A program made the position numbers and the translations under genes. The notes beneath the pieces were generated by a model. It had not been told where the DNA came from and ran no database searches. It saw only the letters and a list, made by a program, of their open reading frames with translations. A stretch of DNA of 64,000 nucleotides from Kineosphaera sp032229625. Its GTDB lineage: Bacteria; Actinomycetota; Actinomycetes; Actinomycetales; Dermatophilaceae. Shown piece by piece: positions 61,069 through 64,000 of the stretch. Location of the stretch: the NCBI GenBank assembly GCA_032229625.1, contig JAVTVZ010000051.1:20067-84066 (forward strand). Reading direction: 5' to 3'. Positions within the stretch are counted from its first letter, which is position 1; each line of letters begins with the position of its first letter.

Positions 61069-62526
61069 GTGGCCATCGGTTGGCAACTCAAGGGCGACGG
61101 GCGCACGCTCGGCCCGGACGAGGTGGTCGCGCCGCACGAGCGGCTGAGCTGGGGACGCACGGTCGGGCTGGGCATGCAGCACGTCGTCGCGATGTTCGGG
61201 GCGACGTTCGTCTTCCCGGTGCTCATGGGTCTGAACCCGCAGCTGGCGATCATGATGAGCGGGGTCGCGACGATCCTCTTCCTGCTCATCGTGCAGGGCA
61301 AGGTGCCCAGCTATCTCGGGTCGTCGGCGTCCTTCGTCGGCGCGGTCGTCGCGATGCGCGCCGAAGGGGCGAGCACCCCGCAGGTCACGGGTGCGCTGCT
61401 CGTCGCGGGCCTCGCGCTGGCGGTCGTCGGTGGCGTCATCCACGTCGCGGGCGCGTCGGCGCTGACCCGGGTGCTGCCGCCGGTCGTCACCGGCGCGGTC
61501 GTCATGCTCATCGGCTTCAACCTCGCGCCCGTCGTCGCCGACACCTACTGGCCGCAGGACCAGTGGATCGCCTTCGTCGTCATGATCGCGGTCGTCGCGA
61601 TGAGCGTCGGGCTGCGCGGCTTCCTCGGGCGCATCTCGGTCTTCCTCGGGCTCATCCTCGGCTACGTGCTCTCCTACGGCGCGGACCTCGCCTTCGGCCC
61701 GATCACCTCGTTCAGCCCGGCGGCCGGTGAGGTGACGACGCACCTGCGCGTCGACTGGTCGGGCGTCGCGGCGGCGCCGTGGATCGGCTTCCCACCCGCG
61801 ACCAGCGGCGATGTCGTCGGCTGGCACCTGCCCGAATTCCACCTCGCCTACGTGATCGTCGCGCTGCCCGTCGTCATCGCCCTCGTCGCGGAGAACGTCG
61901 GGCACGTCAAGGCGGTCGCCGAGATGACCGGCGTCGACCTCGACCCCTCCATGGGCCGGGCGGTCGCGGCCGACGGGGTGTGCGCGGTCGTCGCGACCAC
62001 CGTCGGTGGCAGCCCGACGACGACCTACGCGGAGAACATCGGCGTCATGGCCAGCACCCGCGTGTATTCGACGGCCGCGTATTACGTCGCCGCGCTCACC
62101 GCGATCCTCGTCGGCTTCAGCCCGAAATTCGGCGCGGTCGTCTCCGCCACCCCCGGCGGCGTGCTCGGCGGCATCACCGTCGTCCTCTACGGGATGATCG
62201 GCCTGCTCGGCGCGAAGATCTGGAAGGAGAACCGCGTCGACTTCGCCAACCCGCTCAACCTCGTGCCGGTCGCCGCGGGCATCATCATCGCGATCGGCGA
62301 CACCTCGCTGCGGATCACCGACGGCTTCACGCTGTCGGGCATCGCGCTCGGCACGATCGTCACCGTCTGCGCCTATCACCTGGCGCGCGCGCTGGCCCCG
62401 GCCGAGATGCGCCGCCGCGCCGACGGCGCCGGCATCGTCATGACCCACCCGGGCCTGGACGACCTCGGCGACACCGAGTACGAGGACGACCTGTCGCGGC
62501 GCCCCTCGCCGCTGGACGAGCGATGA
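61069..62526 (+). CDS. Uracil/xanthine-type nucleobase permease (NCS2)
   Basis: A 485-residue transporter of the UraA/NAT family with about fourteen helices. MQHVVAMFGATFVFPVLMGL (TM1), FVGAVVAMRAEG, and in TM8/TM10 VALVAENVGHVKAV and TTVGGSPTTTYAENIGVMAS are typical; the latter resemble the uracil branch (AENIG). It likely imports uracil with H+. GTG start with GAGGAGG 7 nt upstream. Its stop overlaps the next start by 4 bp (ATGA). Confidence 0.92.
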   Translation: MAIGWQLKGDGRTLGPDEVVAPHERLSWGRTVGLGMQHVVAMFGATFVFPVLMGLNPQLAIMMSGVATILFLLIVQGKVPSYLGSSASFVGAVVAMRAEGASTPQVTGALLVAGLALAVVGGVIHVAGASALTRVLPPVVTGAVVMLIGFNLAPVVADTYWPQDQWIAFVVMIAVVAMSVGLRGFLGRISVFLGLILGYVLSYGADLAFGPITSFSPAAGEVTTHLRVDWSGVAAAPWIGFPPATSGDVVGWHLPEFHLAYVIVALPVVIALVAENVGHVKAVAEMTGVDLDPSMGRAVAADGVCAVVATTVGGSPTTTYAENIGVMASTRVYSTAAYYVAALTAILVGFSPKFGAVVSATPGGVLGGITVVLYGMIGLLGAKIWKENRVDFANPLNLVPVAAGIIIAIGDTSLRITDGFTLSGIALGTIVTVCAYHLARALAPAEMRRRADGAGIVMTHPGLDDLGDTEYEDDLSRRPSPLDER

Positions 62527-63362
62527 GCGGGCAGCCCGGCGACCACCGGTCGGTCTCGGCCGCCCGGCGCGGGGCGGGACGCCGCAGCGGCACCGCGCGG
62601 TGCGTCGTGACGGACGTGTCCCGCCCCACGCCGCGGATGGTGCGGGTGCAGCTGCGCGGCGACGACCTCGTCGGGGTCGAGCCGACGGGGGCCGACCAGC
62701 GCGTCAAGCTCGCCTTCCCGCCCGACTTCCCGACGCAGCGGACCTTTGCCGGTGATCCGCAGGACGCGCGGGCTGCGCGGCGCCGGCGACGCACCTACAC
62801 GCTGCTCGACCTCGACCCGGCCACCGGCACCGCCGCCGTCGAATTCGTCGTCCACGGCGGCGGGCTCGCCGGCGACTGGGCCGACGCGGCGCGGCCCGGC
62901 GACGAGGTCGACGTCACCGGCCCCGTCGGCGGCCACGAGATCGACCCGCACGCCCTCGAGCACCTCGTGATCTGCGACGAGAGCGGGTTGCCCGCCGCGC
63001 GGGCCGTCGTCGGCGACCTGCTCGCCGGCGGCGCGCAGCGCATCCGCGCGTATGTCGAGGTGCACGACGAGGCGGAGCGCGTCGCCCTGCCGATCGGCGA
63101 CGTGACCTGGCTGCTGCGCGGGGATGCCGCGGCCGGCGCGCCGATGGCCGCGCTGACCGGGCACCTGACCTGCGACGCCCAGGCCCAGGCGTGGATCGCC
63201 GGGGAGGCCGACGCGGTGCGGGTGCTGCGCACCCACCTGCTCGTCGACCTGGGCCTGGACCGGCGGCGGGTGACGGCGGTCGCCTACTGGACCGCAGGCC
63301 ACGCCGAGGGGGACCCCGCCGCCGGGCGACCGGGCGAACGGCCCGGGCGCGTCAGCCCTTGA
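62523..63362 (+). CDS. Siderophore-interacting protein (FAD/NADPH ferric reductase, ViuB-like)
   Basis: A 279-residue cytoplasmic flavoprotein that by family releases iron from ferri-siderophores. The FAD region RRRRTYTLLDLD and VEFVVHGGGLAGDWADAARP, and the C-terminal SIP segment with AQAWIAGEADAVRVLRTHLL and VTAVAYWTAGHAE are diagnostic. An ATGA overlap couples it to the nucleobase permease, an unusual partner. Its last 11 bp overlap the convergent osmC gene. Confidence 0.9.
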   Translation: MSGQPGDHRSVSAARRGAGRRSGTARCVVTDVSRPTPRMVRVQLRGDDLVGVEPTGADQRVKLAFPPDFPTQRTFAGDPQDARAARRRRRTYTLLDLDPATGTAAVEFVVHGGGLAGDWADAARPGDEVDVTGPVGGHEIDPHALEHLVICDESGLPAARAVVGDLLAGGAQRIRAYVEVHDEAERVALPIGDVTWLLRGDAAAGAPMAALTGHLTCDAQAQAWIAGEADAVRVLRTHLLVDLGLDRRRVTAVAYWTAGHAEGDPAAGRPGERPGRVSP

Positions 63363-63783
63363 GGGTCGCGTCCAGCGTGATCTCCTCGACCCCGGCCAGC
63401 GCGCGGGTGACGAGGCAGGCCGCCTTGGCCTTGGCGGCCGCGTCGGCGAACTCCTCCTGCGTGAGGCCGGGCACGTCGCCCACCGTGCGCAGCGCGATCG
63501 CCGTGATCGTGGGCGCGCCCTCGATCATCCGCAGGGTGCACACCGCCTCGGTCTCGACGCTGGTGGCCTCGTGGCCGTCGGCGGCGAGCATCGCGGACAG
63601 CTGCATCGAGTAGCAGCCGGCGTGCGCGGCGGCGATGAGCTCTTCGGGGTTGGTGCCCTGGCCGTCCTCGAACCGGCTCGTGAACGAGAAATTGCCCTGG
63701 AAGACGCCGTTGCCGACGGTCACCTCGCCGGTGCCGCTCTTCAGATCGCCGCGCCAGATCGCGCTTCCGTTGCGTGTCGCCAT
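63352..63783 (-). CDS. OsmC-family peroxiredoxin-like protein
   Basis: A 143-residue protein that reduces organic peroxides in relatives. The two redox cysteines are C57 (AAAHAGCYSMQLS) and C123 (KAACLVTRAL), and GTNPEELIAAAH is characteristic. N-terminus RNGSAIWRGDLKSGTG is typical of OsmC rather than Ohr. A GGAGGTCA site lies directly upstream of the ATG. Confidence 0.95.
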   Translation of the reverse strand: MATRNGSAIWRGDLKSGTGEVTVGNGVFQGNFSFTSRFEDGQGTNPEELIAAAHAGCYSMQLSAMLAADGHEATSVETEAVCTLRMIEGAPTITAIALRTVGDVPGLTQEEFADAAAKAKAACLVTRALAGVEEITLDATLKG

Positions 63784-63912
63784 GACTGACCTCCGTGGGT
63801 CGGGATGCTCGGTCTCACCTCGGACCGCGCACGGTCCGGTCGGGCGCGCGGGTCGCGACCCCGATGCCGGTCACCCTAGAGTGCGGCGGCGCACCCGTGA
63901 AGCCGCCTCCTG

Positions 63913-64000
63913 TATCGACGTCACCCGTATCGACGTCACCCGTGCCGACGTCACCCGTGCCGACGTCACCCGTGCCGACGTCACCCGTGCCGACGTCACC
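63913..64000 (+). repeat. 15-bp tandem array running off the window
   Basis: Six units of CCGTGCCGACGTCAC, the first two with TATC in place of TGCC. It continues to the window edge, 130 bp upstream of osmC, so total length is unknown. Confidence 0.95.

Overview
The window is GC-rich chromosomal DNA from an actinobacterium, most likely a member of the Micrococcales (Dermacoccaceae, Dermatophilaceae or Intrasporangiaceae type). The evidence is the very high G+C, many GTG starts, frequent promoters of the form TANNNT followed 6-7 nt later by the start codon (leaderless mRNAs), and typical actinobacterial families: a GlxR/Crp regulator, nth-NUDIX-MarP, MurT-GatD, PspC-type histidine kinase, DUF6297 and DUF6350 membrane proteins, and sucCD near DUF6350-purN-purH. 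I saw no rRNA, tRNA, insertion sequence, prophage or CRISPR array. The genus cannot be fixed from sequence alone.

Layout. 0.1-5.2 kb: crp diverges from nth-NUDIX-marP (a coupled operon), followed by an alpha/beta hydrolase and a holin-superfamily membrane protein. 5.6-10.2 kb: a two-domain eukaryote-like phosphofructokinase converges on acetyl-CoA synthetase across a 16-bp hairpin. 10.3-16.6 kb: a cysteine-rich pentapeptide-repeat protein, a repeat-rich spacer with a 36-bp perfect palindrome, an ABC transporter, a secreted subtilase and a SnoaL-like protein. 16.6-19.5 kb: a porphyrinogen oxidase coupled to a radical SAM/SPASM enzyme. 19.8-23 kb: a PAP2 phosphatase and murT-gatD, which amidate lipid II. 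23-26.5 kb: envelope genes (flippase-like protein, PIG-L deacetylase, GT4 glycosyltransferase). 26.7-32.4 kb: a NUDIX protein, then PspC membrane proteins and a PspC-histidine kinase/NarL-type response regulator pair.

32.7-36.2 kb holds a nucleoside-kinase-like protein, a PfkB kinase, a 12-codon ORF whose Shine-Dalgarno region matches the whole 16S rRNA 3' tail, and a split-barrel oxidase. 36.4-40.9 kb is one very large RND exporter with a coiled-coil/collagen-like insertion. 41.5-47.3 kb: SRPBCC protein, polysaccharide deacetylase, VOC protein, PcrA helicase and M23 peptidase. 47.7-54.3 kb: central C4 metabolism, namely a stand-alone B12-binding protein, sucCD, a CitA/CitB-type two-component system and the DctA-like transporter it probably controls. 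54.3-64 kb: prepilin peptidase-like protein, DUF6350, nucleoside hydrolase, purN, purH, a MobA-like nucleotidyltransferase, a nucleobase permease coupled to a siderophore-interacting flavoprotein, and OsmC.

The most striking global property is the density of short tandem repeats. More than twenty arrays occur, many with 15-bp units and others of 6, 9, 12, 16, 18, 20 or 27 bp. They lie inside genes (in frame) and in spacers, often directly after stop codons. All three 100-N assembly gaps sit inside such arrays, so those array lengths are unknown.
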